In this document: one piece after another, positions 10,524-22,629 of the stretch
How the letters are laid out: each line of letters starts with the position of its first letter
Position numbering within the stretch: the stretch's first letter is position 1
Assembly: GCA_000222875.2 (NCBI GenBank)
Contig: AFRD01000034.1
Span: 1 to 64,000, forward strand
Length of the DNA stretch: 64,000 nt
Direction: 5' to 3'
DNA from: Periglandula ipomoeae IasaF13
Taxonomy: Eukaryota; Ascomycota; Sordariomycetes; Hypocreales; Clavicipitaceae
The notes under the pieces: generated by a model
Databases searched by the model: none
Seen by the model: the letters and a program-made list of their open reading frames with translations, nothing else
Told to the model about the DNA's origin: nothing
Translations under genes and position numbers: made by a program

Positions 10524-11787
10524 ATGAGTTCCAAATCTGTTCACCTGGAGCTAAGAAGCTTTAGAGCCAGCATTCCATCTGAGATGTTGCTTGAGTGGGA
10601 GAATCCTACCGGGCCAAAATGTCTCTTGTGAGCACTTCCAAGGGAGTCTTGATGATGCTTCCCTTCTTCCACAGAAGCTGACTTCATTTAATATAGCAAA
10701 GTTCTCAAAGACTGGGCAATCATCTTTGCAGGACATCAACTTTTCGTGCGGCAGCCTTCATGGACGTCCCTCATGTTAGCTTTACTTCTAATGGCCTGGG
10801 GTCAAAGAGGTCTTTCGACCTTGGCGCATGATAGCATTCACATGAATTTGTTTAAGAACAAAGTGAGAAGACATTCTTGGTACTATTCTCTCCCATCCTA
10901 CATACTAACAAGTTGAGCAACAGAAGCTGAATCATTACGTCGCCAACCTAGCTTTGGCACCTGCGGCGATGAGCACGGCGAAAATGCAGCGCCTAAGTCA
11001 TAACGCTCACCACTGGTACCTTGGAACCAGCAGTGATCCTGATCACGGAGACCATAGTGAGACGAGCTTGCGGCATTACAGGGTCCGTTGGCCTTTGAGT
11101 CAGAATGCTGAGCGCATACACGAGATTGCTGACTGATGAAATGTAGAACGGTTATTATAAACATCGATCCATCCCTTCGCTTTTCCTTTATGACGTGTTA
11201 GACCTCAAACTATTCAAGCAACATGTCATAGGAAACCTTATAGAGCCCCCGTCTTTCTTATTTCGTGGTGGGCAGTAATCTCCGTAATTACCAAACATTT
11301 GGAGCCAACAAGCCCCTCGATACCACTTACTGGCCACTCCCACGTCAGCGCATTCGTTCTCCTCTTTCAATTATCACGATGCACCTTTGTCTATGCATTC
11401 TACATCTTGCGCGAAATTCTCGATCACTCGGGCCTTCCTCGGAATAGCGTTATTAAGGTACGTAATCTTAACCCCTCCCCCTGTCACTTCAGTCACATTC
11501 CGCATGCGCATACAGTACAAAATGCCATTGAGGTAGACGAGGCTCACCACGTTCAACAGTTCACACGCTCCAGCCCAGCAAACAATTGGTTTCAAGAGTT
11601 CTTGCACCCCCACAACGACAATTACCATCTTCTGCACCACTTACTGCCCAAAATTCCAATGAGCAGGCTCGGGGAAGCGGATGACTGGTTGATGGCCAAT
11701 AACGCTCAATATAGGACAGCAAATCGTGAGTCTACATACAGTTTTATTGAGACAGAGATGGGTATTGACGAGCTAAGCAGATTATAA
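10524..11787 (+). pseudogene. Membrane fatty-acid desaturase family protein, one probable frame loss
   Basis: Five exons fit: 10524-10627, 10697-10862, 10924-11082, 11147-11457 and 11560-11787, giving about 325 residues. The three histidine boxes of membrane di-iron desaturases are present: HDSIH (exon 2), HNAHH in HNAHHWYLGTSSDPDH (exon 3), and HLLHH in HNDNYHLLHHLLPKIP (exon 5). Such enzymes introduce double bonds or hydroxyls into lipid acyl chains or related substrates in the ER membrane. Exon 4 is 311 nt. Its first part reads DVLDLKLFKQHVIGN and its second part PYRAPVFLISWWAV in another frame, so one base appears to be missing between about 11235 and 11265. The donor at 11083 (GTCCGT) is weak, but a CTGAC branch site and TAG acceptor support that intron. 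The substrate cannot be told from sequence. It lies head-to-head with the minus-strand genes to its left. Confidence 0.75.
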
Positions 11788-13962
11788 AAGCTATTTCAAT
11801 GGTGAAGACGCCTTGTTCCGACAGGTATTACACATCCAAGACAACCAAGATGAGTAGATCTGAACTCCTGGATAACTCTTGTGGAGGGGTGGGATATTTG
11901 AAAAAGGGTCAGAATATCTCATCTGAATCAACCATTAGCCCCATGTGCTCTGGGCAGTGTGTGGGGAGGGAAGGTCCAAACGTCCGGGGAGACAGGATGT
12001 GCTGGCCGGAGCCTATTACGTCAAATGAGGTGACATTGACGGCGCGGATGGTGTGCATATAATTTTTCCGCTGCAGACGGGAAGAGAATAGGGTTACAGG
12101 AAGTAGATCTCAGTAGCCTCAGTTCTTTAGTCCGAATGAGACGATGAGCATATGCGGGCCTGTATGGAACGGGGCCAACGGCTTGACTTCCCGCGAGGCA
12201 TGGACCCCGCAATTGCCAACTTTCATCTTGATCATGGAGTAACAACTAACCCCAAAGCAGTAAAGTTCAAATCTACGAAAGATGGAAGGAAGCTTCATTA
12301 CGGCCCCATTGCGACCTGTATTGGGATTTTATGCATCATGGCCGTCTCCATTCAATACCAGTCTGGTCTAGTCAGGGCTTCGATAGAGCGGGACGCCCCA
12401 CATATAGTCCGTCCCGTCCCGTCCCGCGATCCGTGACTAACCGAGCAGGTAACAACATTGGACCCTTGGGGGCTGTAAGCTTGTTATGTTGCGATTTGTT
12501 GACTGATGCACACAGTTTCAGGTCGCCACGTCCACGAGCAACGGTTATCAGATTGATTGGCTCTGCTGGCATGACCAGCTGGCATATTGAGTATTTTTGT
12601 ACGTAAATCACGTATTTGTCTGCAGGTCAGAAACCCCACATCTTGTGCAGAATGCAATGCGATGAAGATGATAATCATGACTACAAGACGCCTGAGGCCA
12701 CGAGGCTCAATACTGAGGCTTTTGAAGCCGGGCTGTTTCTGAGATGTGAGGGTGCAATAGCATTTATGAATTAGTGCGTCCAACTGAGACTTTCGTCCTG
12801 CGCTATGCACAGGTAAAGCGGCATGAGATTATCTCAGCAGGATTTCTGACGCAGCCATATCACTCAGTATAATAGCGCACAAAGACGGGATGATAGTCCG
12901 ATATCACAAAGATTGTATTGCCTTCCATATCGTGAGGAAATGGCAACTGGTCGTCATTTCTTGGAACACAGCATAATTGCTGAAGGTTCAACGTCATGTA
13001 GCCGCCGACACCCTACGTAACCCACATAAGCAGATCTGCTGGTGCAGAACTGGTGTTAGCCGAATGTCTCATCTGTATTGAAACCCTGGCTGTTCAAGGG
13101 CGGCACGAGCCGTGTCCGAAATTTCTCGGTGCGCACTATCCACATGTGATGGAAGCCGCCGACGGGATTACTTGTGGGCGGGACAAAAACGGATATCAAA
13201 TCGTCTACATAAGTACTGAACCAGTTTCTAACAGCCAATAAGATTGCATCCGTAATGAACCGCAGGCTGTAGCCGAGCCGACGTAATGACACCCTTGCAT
13301 CATACCCACAGGTGCGGATTGGCTTACACTGCTAGCACTGGATGACGCGAGGTCGAGGATGGCAGTCAAGAGTCAATACATGAGCATCCAAAACATGGCG
13401 AGGTTGTTTCTCATGGCCACCTCATGCGATCATAGGCACATGCAAACACTTACAGCAATCTGACTGTCGTCTCAGCCATGCGTAGACTGTGAACAACTCC
13501 AAGCGTTTACTTTTGAACAGAAACCCCCATAGGACCACTGACAAGATATAAAATGTATGTGACCAGCTCATATGGGGTGATTAACAAGGTAACCCAATTC
13601 GTTGCAACATACAGGTGGACCGGCCGTCCTCGCACGGCACGGGGAAGTATACGCCCACCCGCGGGGCGGGCTGCAGCTCGTGCAGAAATCGCGAAATTGG
13701 GGGCCTTGAAGGATACAATAAAGTAAAGTGGCTGGCTGATATACCTGTACTGAGACACAGAATAACGCACTGGGGCAAGGGATGTGTTATCACCGAATAT
13801 CCATGAAAGCTTCGCAAAGACGGCTCAACCGACATTATCTGTGCTTGAACTTTCTACGAGGCTTTAAAATAGAAGAGACTCAGCGCAAGCGCACGTTGAA
13901 TGATGCTGATGTATTCGACGTTTCATATTCTAAGCCCAACATTGGTACCTTAATCAACAGCG
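11788..13962. other. Gene-poor interval
   Basis: Only short overlapping open frames on both strands, none with recognisable motifs. A small GTCCC-type repeat lies at 12409-12425. No transposase or terminal repeat is recognised. Confidence 0.4.
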
Positions 13963-15303
13963 ATGACTTTGCGCTCCTCAGCTCATACTCTTGAAGATTT
14001 GCCAAATGAGATAATTTTGCTTGTTATATCGCGCATCTCCGAACTCCGAACTTTGTTTTACTTAATTCGCGCTTCCCCGCATGCCGCCCGCTTACTGCGG
14101 GCTACCGGATTGAGAGTTTTTGATGATGTGCTCAAGAAGTCACTTTCTCCGCAAGTGGTAAACTTGGTACGTCTTGTTATACTTCTCCGCAGCTGTACCG
14201 AGACAGCTCAGCCCATGGTTTCGCTGGAAGCTTTCCTCGGGTGTTTCAAACAGTCGACCCATCAGAGTATCGTCGATGTATTGCTTGACACGCCGGAATT
14301 ACTATCGGTATACTATGGATCATCTGTATCTGCTAGTAGGGTTCTCGCATTATGCTATCAATTTGCTCAGCTTACGGCCATCTGTCTATCCTACTTTCGA
14401 AATCGATGCCTATCTCTTCAGCTGTCATGTCTAAAGGACAAAAGCTGTCTCTATTCAGCCTCTCAGACGCCATGGAGGCAGAATTTTGCGAGTCAGCCAT
14501 GTCCGTCAGTAAATATTGGCCCGCCTGACTGGGTAGAAGAACAAAGAGTCCTCCGGGAATTATGGGCTCTGCGAATCCTTGGAGAACTGAAAAATGCAGC
14601 AGCTGGAAATCGTCTACCTTGGTGCCAGGATGATGTCACCTTTGTTAGAACAATGACCATCCGGAGCCTACTTGAGAGCCGCAAGTCAGAATTGGAAGAA
14701 GCACTTACTGTGCTCCAAGTCATTGACCATATCAAAACCCACCCATCGAAAACAAGCTATTTACTTCAAGGCTTTTATTCAGATACAGAACAACCTTCTG
14801 CGAGTGAGAACTATCTAAGGGACCTTGTTGCGAGCCTTTTCGCAGGCTCCGGTATGAGCACCGGTACAGATGTGGATGTCAGTTTCATGGACAATTTGGC
14901 GTTAGATGGTAGCTCCACATGGTGGCCAAGTCCGGCTGTGTTTCCATTTGATAGTGAAGTACAAGATGCCGAAAGCTGCACGGGGGACTCGCAACTGTGC
15001 TTTTCGACAGATGGCTACCGTGCTATGGAGGCGGCGTTGAATGACCATTATTCACCCATCAGGGGTGCTCCACGTTGGCCATTTCGCGACCTTGGCTTGA
15101 GTATATGGAGTCGGGAGAAGATGCAAGCGCTACGGCTGTCCCCTCTTTATCATCACCGCTTTGATTCGAGAGCTCGCTCACATGGATCGCGATGGGGAGA
15201 TCAATTCCATATATGGCGAAGTCTCTTACCGGCCGAAGTCTTGCGCGAGACGACAGAGATTCTTGAGAAAGAATGGCGTCAAGCGAGCTTAGATGAAGCA
15301 TGA
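13963..15303 (+). CDS. F-box protein (single exon)
   Basis: A 446-residue open frame starting at the ATG at 13963. The F-box lies at residues about 10-45: LEDLPNEIILLVISRIS followed by LFYLIRASPHAARLL, the usual Skp1-binding pattern. The remaining 400 residues are helical and Leu-rich without recognisable LRR, WD40 or other named repeats; this arrangement is common in fungal F-box proteins of unknown target. The expected role is substrate recruitment to an SCF ubiquitin ligase. No internal stop or frame break is seen. The gene is tail-to-tail with the B3/B4-domain gene, 119 nt apart. An in-frame upstream extension is possible but has no better start. Confidence 0.82.
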   Translation: MTLRSSAHTLEDLPNEIILLVISRISELRTLFYLIRASPHAARLLRATGLRVFDDVLKKSLSPQVVNLVRLVILLRSCTETAQPMVSLEAFLGCFKQSTHQSIVDVLLDTPELLSVYYGSSVSASRVLALCYQFAQLTAICLSYFRNRCLSLQLSCLKDKSCLYSASQTPWRQNFASQPCPSVNIGPPDWVEEQRVLRELWALRILGELKNAAAGNRLPWCQDDVTFVRTMTIRSLLESRKSELEEALTVLQVIDHIKTHPSKTSYLLQGFYSDTEQPSASENYLRDLVASLFAGSGMSTGTDVDVSFMDNLALDGSSTWWPSPAVFPFDSEVQDAESCTGDSQLCFSTDGYRAMEAALNDHYSPIRGAPRWPFRDLGLSIWSREKMQALRLSPLYHHRFDSRARSHGSRWGDQFHIWRSLLPAEVLRETTEILEKEWRQASLDEA

Positions 15304-15422
15304 TGCGATCGGAACATGAAAATATTGTCGCTGGCCTGCCTTGCAGGGCCTTGTTTTGAGAATGAAAACTGAACTAATATTGATCCGATGATCCAAAAAT
15401 CGCCTTTTCCCACGCCTCCATA

Positions 15423-16148
15423 TCAACGCTCCTCTGGCCGTGCCATGACCCGCCTCGCCACCTGTACATCGGGCGACAAGCTCTTGAATATTGTTTCCAA
15501 TTCATCTCCAGCCTTGGTCAAGCTCTCGTCTGAAAGCGGAGCTAGGGCGTCTAGAACAAATAGAACCCTTGTTGTGTCATTTGTCAACGCTGTTCTTGGG
15601 CCTTGCCTCCAGTTCCATCGGCGACAGGTGATACCCGTGTCATCACACCAAATTGGCTCGCCCTCGGCCGCTAACTCGCTCTGCGGCTCTCCGCCCGAGA
15701 ATGTCTGGAATTCCTCTGTGCCCTTTGCTCGTGTTAAAAATGGCGTACCGTTATACTTGTCTAAGTCTTCGCCACCTAGCGGTATCTGATGCTTTACTGA
15801 GATGGCATTGTATATATCAGTTAATCGATTAACGCGAGGTAGACCAGTCGTTATTGCGCGGCGAGTCATTGCCTCCAAAATATTGCGCGTCTTTTGTGGT
15901 TTGGCCCCGAAGCCCTTGTAGGCATCCCGCCAGGCGGCAATGTGTGCCACCTCTGTCACAGCTTGCTGAGAGACCAACTCCTTGGCATGTATCTCGGCTT
16001 CTACCAGTAGAGCTTCGCTAGACGAATCGCTGGGACCCGGTGGAATACTCTCAATAACCATTAACAGCGCGCGGTAGTCGGGCCGGAGCTGAAATATCGC
16101 AGTATCCACGCGGACTGCCTGAAGGAGCTTGTTGGCGAGGGCTGACAT
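15423..16148 (-). CDS. B3/B4 tRNA-editing-domain protein (stand-alone)
   Basis: 241 residues from the ATG at 16148; the frame is open farther upstream but only from a GTG. The sequence has the hallmarks of the stand-alone B3/B4 domain (related to the editing region of the PheRS beta chain): AAWRDAYKGFGAKPQKTRN near residue 90, LPRVNRLTDIYNAISVKH, LGGEDLDKYNG, and the strongly conserved CDDTGITCRRWNWRQG block followed by a TR.LFVLDAL segment. Stand-alone members are presumed to bind or hydrolyse mischarged aminoacyl-tRNA or amino-acid-like ligands, but the activity is not established for fungal copies. Length and motif order are normal for the family and the ORF is intact. The family is best known from bacteria, so ancient transfer is possible (inference). 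Confidence 0.85.
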   Translation of the reverse strand: MSALANKLLQAVRVDTAIFQLRPDYRALLMVIESIPPGPSDSSSEALLVEAEIHAKELVSQQAVTEVAHIAAWRDAYKGFGAKPQKTRNILEAMTRRAITTGLPRVNRLTDIYNAISVKHQIPLGGEDLDKYNGTPFLTRAKGTEEFQTFSGGEPQSELAAEGEPIWCDDTGITCRRWNWRQGPRTALTNDTTRVLFVLDALAPLSDESLTKAGDELETIFKSLSPDVQVARRVMARPEER

Positions 16149-17223
16149 GACCGTGCTTAGGGCAACTCGTTGAGGAACGAAGACTCGATACACTAGCAGT
16201 TGTAGGAGCAGTTGGTAGATTAAATCGCTCTATGTAAGCTAGAGGCTTGTCTTTTATGAACAAGTTGCACGTAAATTGTTATCTCTTGCGCTTTAGAAAA
16301 GCAAGTTCCCCGCTCTTACAATGGGAGTGCGCGCAGGGTGTGACAACACCCCCAACTTCAGATATTATGGGAGACATTGCTACCACATGATCATCAGTGC
16401 CACATGTAGGCTTTTGCTTTTGCTCATGCTGTCTCCGTGGCATAATCCTGGCATATATATGTTCGGTGGCCAACTTGACCCTCCTTCACCCCTGTCACCT
16501 GCATGTATGCGGCTTCGGGCAGGTTCCGTCGTAATGTCGCCATTCTGATTTGCTTCGCTTAAGGCCTTCAGATCGTACTCCTGCCTGCCACGGCCGCTCT
16601 GTATCCCGAATTCTTGAGGATGATTATGCCGCAGGGTGGCATTTATGCAATCTCGGCAAACATTCCGCTAAAAGAAGCGAAAGGAACGCTTCAGCGAGCC
16701 CATCGGCCTGTATTTCCATCCATTGCATAAGTAAGCAACATATTCAAGGTGTTATCCAAGCACACGTACTCTGTGGTGTCAGAAACACGACCACAAACTT
16801 GGCCCTTCTACCGCCCCCCCAGGTCCAGCCAGCACAACCTGTAGGGCCGCCCGCAGATGCCTAGTACGGCTCCATTCGATCGTCTTCCAGCAGTAAAGTG
16901 TGTAAATTCATCTTCGCTAAGGGAAAGACAACAGATCCATTAAGAAATAGTAATAGATACGCGCAACGCACGATTTACCTTCCCTAAAACACAAAAACAG
17001 ACATCCTCCAATATCCGTCGATGCGTATCTATGAATAGAAAAAAGAGTCTACAGGATCTCCAACACAATGATGGCGCGATCCGAAACTGAGATGGCCCGC
17101 GTCATTCTCTGCTACTTCAACAAGCTCCTCGCATGCCAATGACGACACTTTCGTCACTCCCCAGCGCAATGGTCCTTGGGATACCTGGACAAGATACGAT
17201 TCTTCATTGAGACCGTCTTCAGA
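16149..17223. other. Intergenic region
   Basis: No supported gene. A short C run occurs at about 16814-16820. It separates the B3/B4 gene from the 3' end of the DUF6536 gene. Confidence 0.4.
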
Positions 17224-19597
17224 TCATGGATCGCTACCTTCGTTATCAGACACGCTATTAGCAGCGCTTCTACCCACTGGGCGGCGTTGCGACGAGCTCG
17301 AGCCGTCATACACGGATGGCGCATCTCCGCCAGACCACGACAGAGGTTTTGGAACATGACAAGCCGCTGATATGACAAAGGAGTTGGACCCTCCGGAAGG
17401 CATCTGCCCGGGCATTCTCCTAAAAGCGAGTGCAAGAGGAATAACAGGAAGCACTATGAGGGCGATGAGAAGACAAAGTAACATGAGCATTGAATAGCCA
17501 CTGGCAAGATAGCCGTCTGAACTAAATCCGGTGCTTTTCAGCCATTTCGCTGGATCAACGGGTACCCACGTCTTCGTTTGTTCTAACTTATAGTACCCTA
17601 AGCAGCACAAATGTCAGCAGAGTCAGCCGTACAAGGACAACTAAGCGGTCACTCACCACCTTCAATGGCAATGGTGTAGTATGTATTGGACACCATCCAG
17701 TGAAGAAGTATACTGACAGATATCAGAGGAATGTTGTAACGATAAGGCATTTGTAGCCGGTATGCCGACCTTTGCCTCCCCCGGGGATCTGTAACACGAA
17801 GGGGACGATAACCGAGGCTGTACGAATTCCATTCCCTCTCCACAGAAAGGTGAGTAAACATTGAGTTGTACAACATATAGGTAAACGAGATTATTATTTG
17901 TGGCAAGCTGTCCAAAATGACGGAAACCACTAGCCAATTCGGCGTGAGTCCATTAGTGCTGACACCATTCGATACATGGTCAGTCACGTCGTGCCTGTTG
18001 AAAAGTGTCAGCAAATGCTATTATTGAACTCTTTCCTTCTAGCCTAGCTTGCAGGTCAATGGAGACTGTGAGAAACTCACAAACCGCGTATGGGCTTGGC
18101 AGATTGACAAATGCCAAATGCGACACCAGCAATGCCAGCAGCTAGTACAAAGACACTGTAGTTCCGTACCCAAATCCTCGTACCAATTGCCGACAGCCAA
18201 CGTCGAGACTGTAATTTCCACTGTTTGGGTGTAGGAACTTCTGTATATTCCGGAGTGGTGGATCTCTTGGCCTGCTGCTGGTCCAATGTACATCTTCCAA
18301 CGGTGCTCTTGTCCGGATCGATGATGAAAGACGCGATTGCGTCGCCCGGAACCACTAGAGGGTCATTTTTGTTCTTGGGGAGCAAGAACGTCAGCGCGAG
18401 GCAGCTAGCAGCCTTCATCCAAACACAGACAACGACAACGACAATGCACATATTCGTTAATTGATCAGCTAGGCAGTACTGGATAGTGAGATTCGCGGAG
18501 CCGGGCTCCGAGATGTCAGGCCAGTAAAGAGAAGGATAAATATTTGAGATATCTCGCGACCGATTTACGGCTGCGAAAAAGTCATATAAGTATTCCGATG
18601 GCAAGGATGCCGCCGTCTTGGCGTAAAAGCTTCCCGAGACATTGCTTGCACCAAGAGCTCCGCTGCACGTCTGGTAACAGCCTTCTTCCTTGGTAAATAT
18701 ATTCGTGTTGCAGTTTGCCGCGAACCAGAGAGAATTGGTGTTCCTGAGATCGATACCTCCTTTGTTCCATGAATCTTCGTCTTGCTTGCTCATGCCGCGC
18801 ATAAGTATCGACGTATTCCAACCCAGTCTGGTGTCCTTGGGATCCATAAAATGGTTAACCTTGTGATTCGACTTAACCACGAGAATGACATCTCCCAGCT
18901 CCATTCTATGCGTGCAGTGTTGATATTGCGACAGGCACTCAGAAACCTCTAGTCGCTTCCAACGCACACCATTTTTCGCTGCGCGCCTGATGCCTTGGGC
19001 CACTGTACTGTTGGAATCGACGTAGTCCGACACTGAGACCGAAGTCCCATATCCACCGACAGCACCAGCCGTCCAAAGCACGGCACCCGGCCCAGCGTAC
19101 GGAGCGCCAGTGATGAAGCCCTCGGAGGCAATAGTAAGGTGCCACGAGCCGCCTATGAACTTGGTGGAAAAGATGGTGCCGTTGGAGAATATGTGAAGAG
19201 GGAGGGAGCTGACAAGCAAGAGGAGCCAGAAGAAGCGTTTGAGCCTGCCAGTGTAGTCAAGGTTCTTTAAAGATAGGACACCAATAGCGAGAGCCCTATT
19301 CTTGCTATGCGCTCTGTTGATATCTGCTCGTGTCGGCGAACTTAATATTTGCATAAAAAAATTTGACGATGCCAGGATGGCTGTTGAACATATATTGAGC
19401 AAGAGGTGCAGCCATAGATTGATTGACTTGCTTTTACTGCATGGTCCCTGAAATATGAGTGTGTTTGATGTAAGGCTACCTGATGAAGATACGGACCAGC
19501 CGAGAAGAACCAGGAGAAGTATCGCGAAGATGCAGGCGCCTATTGTGTTATATGCCGAAACTCGGCGCCACCCGTTTTCTTTAAACAGCGCTTTCAT
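17224..19597 (-). CDS. DUF6536-type multipass membrane protein
   Basis: Three exons on the minus strand: 19597-18081, 17994-17657 and 17597-17224, with introns of 86 and 59 nt (GTGAGT donors; phases 2 and 1), total about 742 residues. The N-terminus GWRRVSAYNTIGACIFAILL gives a first membrane segment, and a large extracytoplasmic loop carries several Cys and N-glycosylation sequons. Further hydrophobic segments follow: ILLVLLGW, FFWLLLLVSSLPLHIF, MCIVVVVVCVWM and, in exons 2 and 3, WLVVSVILDSLPQIIISF and MLMLLCLLIALIVLPVIPL. The motif SNSFVISAACHVP near the C-terminus is typical of this family, which is abundant in ascomycetes and has no known activity. The ORF is intact through all splice junctions. 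Confidence 0.85.
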
Positions 19598-21074
19598 CTT
19601 GAAACTGAAGTGCTAAGTTGGAGTTATCGGTTAAGATGAATCGACTTCGGTCGGTAATGGAGGAAAGTCGAGTTGATGTGAATTTCAGGGCATGACTGTG
19701 CAATATGACTCCACATACGTGGCTATTGATCAACGTGAACCAGGCTTTCAGACAATCATTTTGCGGGAGCTGTAACTCATCTTCAATGATAACTCAATCT
19801 AAAGGCAAGGAAATGGGTCTATTCTTAGCAGGAGGCCTTCGAACGTTGAGACGAGGCAAAAATGTCTCGGACATGGTGGGTGGTATCTCATACGAGAATA
19901 CGCCTTGTAAGTGTAACTACTGGCTGTCGCTGACCAATTTTCTTTTGCTGACTGGAAGTCCAAGCTCAGCCACGGAGTCATCTGCATGCTTGATATGTAC
20001 CTAGTAGGTGAACGGTAGGTAGTGCCAGCCTCGTGCCCTGGTCCCTAACCAGGAACTTCATCGCGCCTGGTTTTCCTGTTTATGAGGCAGAATCCGACTA
20101 TATCCCGTCATAACAATTGAAGTAGATTCGCTTTTAATTCCATAGTACATTCTCACTAAGTATATTACGTCGTGAAGGATACATGGCTTGGCACCTGGGT
20201 CAGTGTCACCAGACTGGGCAGTATTGCACTGCATTGCATGACGAGTGACACCGACAGCCTCACTCTGTCGATCCCTACCTTGTAGCAAGCCCTCTGGTAT
20301 TTTTGGCGCCTCGCCCAGCGCGACGTGAGCAATATTGCTGCCCATTGGCAAACTTTTGTTGAAGTATCGAGGACGTGCCGCAAACTTAGCAGGCGGTTTC
20401 AAGCAGCACTCATTGTCATCGACAGCGCCACAAAAGCAATGTCTTCTTCAAAACGAAAGAAGAAAGTTTGACATCGGATTCAGTAGTGCACAGCCATGAT
20501 TACGAGCTCCTAGCTAATCAACGCCTACATGTAGGGCTTGTCCGCCGGTGGCGGAGTTGGGGATAACGGGCGCGTGAAGGATAAACCGCCAACGAGAGCC
20601 AGCAGCGAGGTTCGTCGGATAACAAACCTCCACCACAAATCTAGACCGCAGAGTGCCGCAATATGTCATGTCGTATGCAAGATGATTTTAGGATCCTCGC
20701 ATCGTGTTTCGTCTCAATTGCTGCCGATCTATCTAGGACACATAACACTGTCTTAGCCGTGACTGTTCAACACTATGTGCACGCTACATGCGAGAGCCGC
20801 TGAGCAAGGCGCTATATTTGCGAGCCTGAGTATGTGCCCGCAGACCTGGGGCAGTATTGATGCAACAAAAGCCTGATCCGATCGTAGCAATCCATTCAAC
20901 CGCATACCACCCGTCGACACGAAGCCTCAACGCCACCTACTCAGGGTACCCCTAAGCCAGCGCGGGAAACAACACTCCCTATACTAGACAGGCAAACTGT
21001 TCGCGATATTGGCAAATGTCCAAAACCACTATCGTCTGTCATGCTGTAGTCGCCTCGCGTCTCCTTTTCTGGGC
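19598..21074. other. Intergenic region
   Basis: 1.5 kb between the start of the DUF6536 gene and the end of the second FHA-kinase gene. Short ORFs only, no recognisable motif. Confidence 0.4.
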
Positions 21075-22629
21075 TTAGAAAGACCCTGGCTCCGACCTTT
21101 TCCGCTTCTTAGTTACCGCGCCTGCCAGCGATGCTTCAGCGGTTCTTTCGCGCTTGTGCGACGTAACTCCTTTTGTAGTGTCTGCCCAATCACTCAAATC
21201 GAGCACACTCCTCCCGCTGGAAATTCTGTCCAGCATATCTCCCGCCGAAATCCTTTGGTTGGGGTCGACAACCGCCATAAGTTGCAAAGACCCGAGTTCT
21301 TTCGTGGTTGCTGCTTCTGTCACTGCCTCTACCCTGAGCGAGACTGTGTCTAACGGTCTCTTCCGAAAGTTGCAAACATCAATCGCAAAGGCTAGGGTCA
21401 CAAAGAGTGACCAAACATCTACCTTGCATGTGTGCGTCCAAGGTTTGGTCGGATTCAGCTCTGGTGCCATATATTGAGCTGCTCCGGATACAAATGGAAG
21501 GCTCGGGCAGGCAAACGCAAAATCTGTCAACTGATATAGGACATCGGTTTGACTACCTGGAGGATGACTGTACAGGATATTTTCGGGATTGACATCCCGG
21601 TGAATAATATCCTGGCTTTCCAGATACTTTAACGCTTCCAATATTTGTTGCAGCAACCGTGGCGCTTCGCAGGGCTTCTTTCTGAAGGAATCCTGATCTA
21701 TCAAGTCTTTGATGTTGCCCGCTCTCAGAGGCATGATGATATGCACAAACCTCAAGCCCCATTTTGGCCCCAGAAATTCTACAATGTTTTTCTGTGAAAG
21801 TCTGTCAGTATATTTACGATGGTAGTATCGGAGATGCGGAGGTTCGCACATGATCGAGCCACGACAAGACTGTGATCTCTTGGTTCAAAAGTTCGTGTGC
21901 TCGAGAACCTATTCTTGGCATTCGGATTTTCTTGACCGCAAGCTTTTGGCCGTTTGAGACGTTGACGACTTTCCAAATCACGGTAGATGCTCCCTTGCGT
22001 ATCATCTCACGTTCTGTGAATATGATCGGGCTGTCGTCGACACTCGCGAAACACGGTCTCCTACGCGCAATTCTTGGACGCTCTGACTCGCATTCCGATT
22101 CGGTTAAAGCATTTTCAGTGTCATCTTCTGGTCGAGGTTCGACGAGTTCTCTAATATGAACTGGATCGGATTTGTGCCAGAAGATACGAAATTTGAACAT
22201 CTGACCAGAACTATCGGGGAATCCAAATTCCTGGTTGGTGTTTTTGTCCACAAGTACTCGACGAGGCACATAATCGGACCGGAAGTCCATCGAACTCACT
22301 CCTAAGGTTCGAATTGATCCTGCGGAGGATCGATCGTACAACATGATATCCGACAAATCCTTCTTCACCTCGAAAGAACAGTGCATACGAGAGACGCGAG
22401 TATCATTCACACGTATGTTGCCCTCTTGTCCGATCGTAATAAGAGTCCGGCGCGAAAGGTTAGAAATATGAGGACCTACATCAAAGCCGCGGTAAAGGTT
22501 TGCGCCGTCGTTGAACGTAGAGACCAGATGCTGGTTCCGGCTATCCTCAAGCAGTTCTTGTGCCCTTGGCCCCAGAGGTACTAGGGAGAAGATGGCTCCA
22601 GGATGGGGTTCGCGTGTAGGGATCAGCAT
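21075..22629 (-). CDS. FHA-domain pseudokinase (paralogue of the 2561-4138 kinase)
   Basis: Exons 22629-21850 and 21791-21075 with a 58-nt intron (GTGCGA...CAG) at the same place as in the first FHA-kinase, just before the (K/R)NIVE(Y/F) motif. The protein has 498 residues. The FHA region is well conserved, including VSRMHCSFEV (79-88) and the downstream PRRVLVDK...QEFGF block. The kinase part keeps the lysine AVK (233), HRD (324-326) and APE. However, the glycine loop has become IRKGASTVIWKV, the catalytic-loop lysine is Asn (HRDVNPEN, residue 328), and DFG is DFA (350-352). Loss of the catalytic-loop Lys, the DFG Gly and the glycine loop together predicts little or no phosphotransfer, so a pseudokinase or scaffold that still binds phosphothreonine is inferred. 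The frame is intact, arguing for retention rather than decay. Confidence 0.87.
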
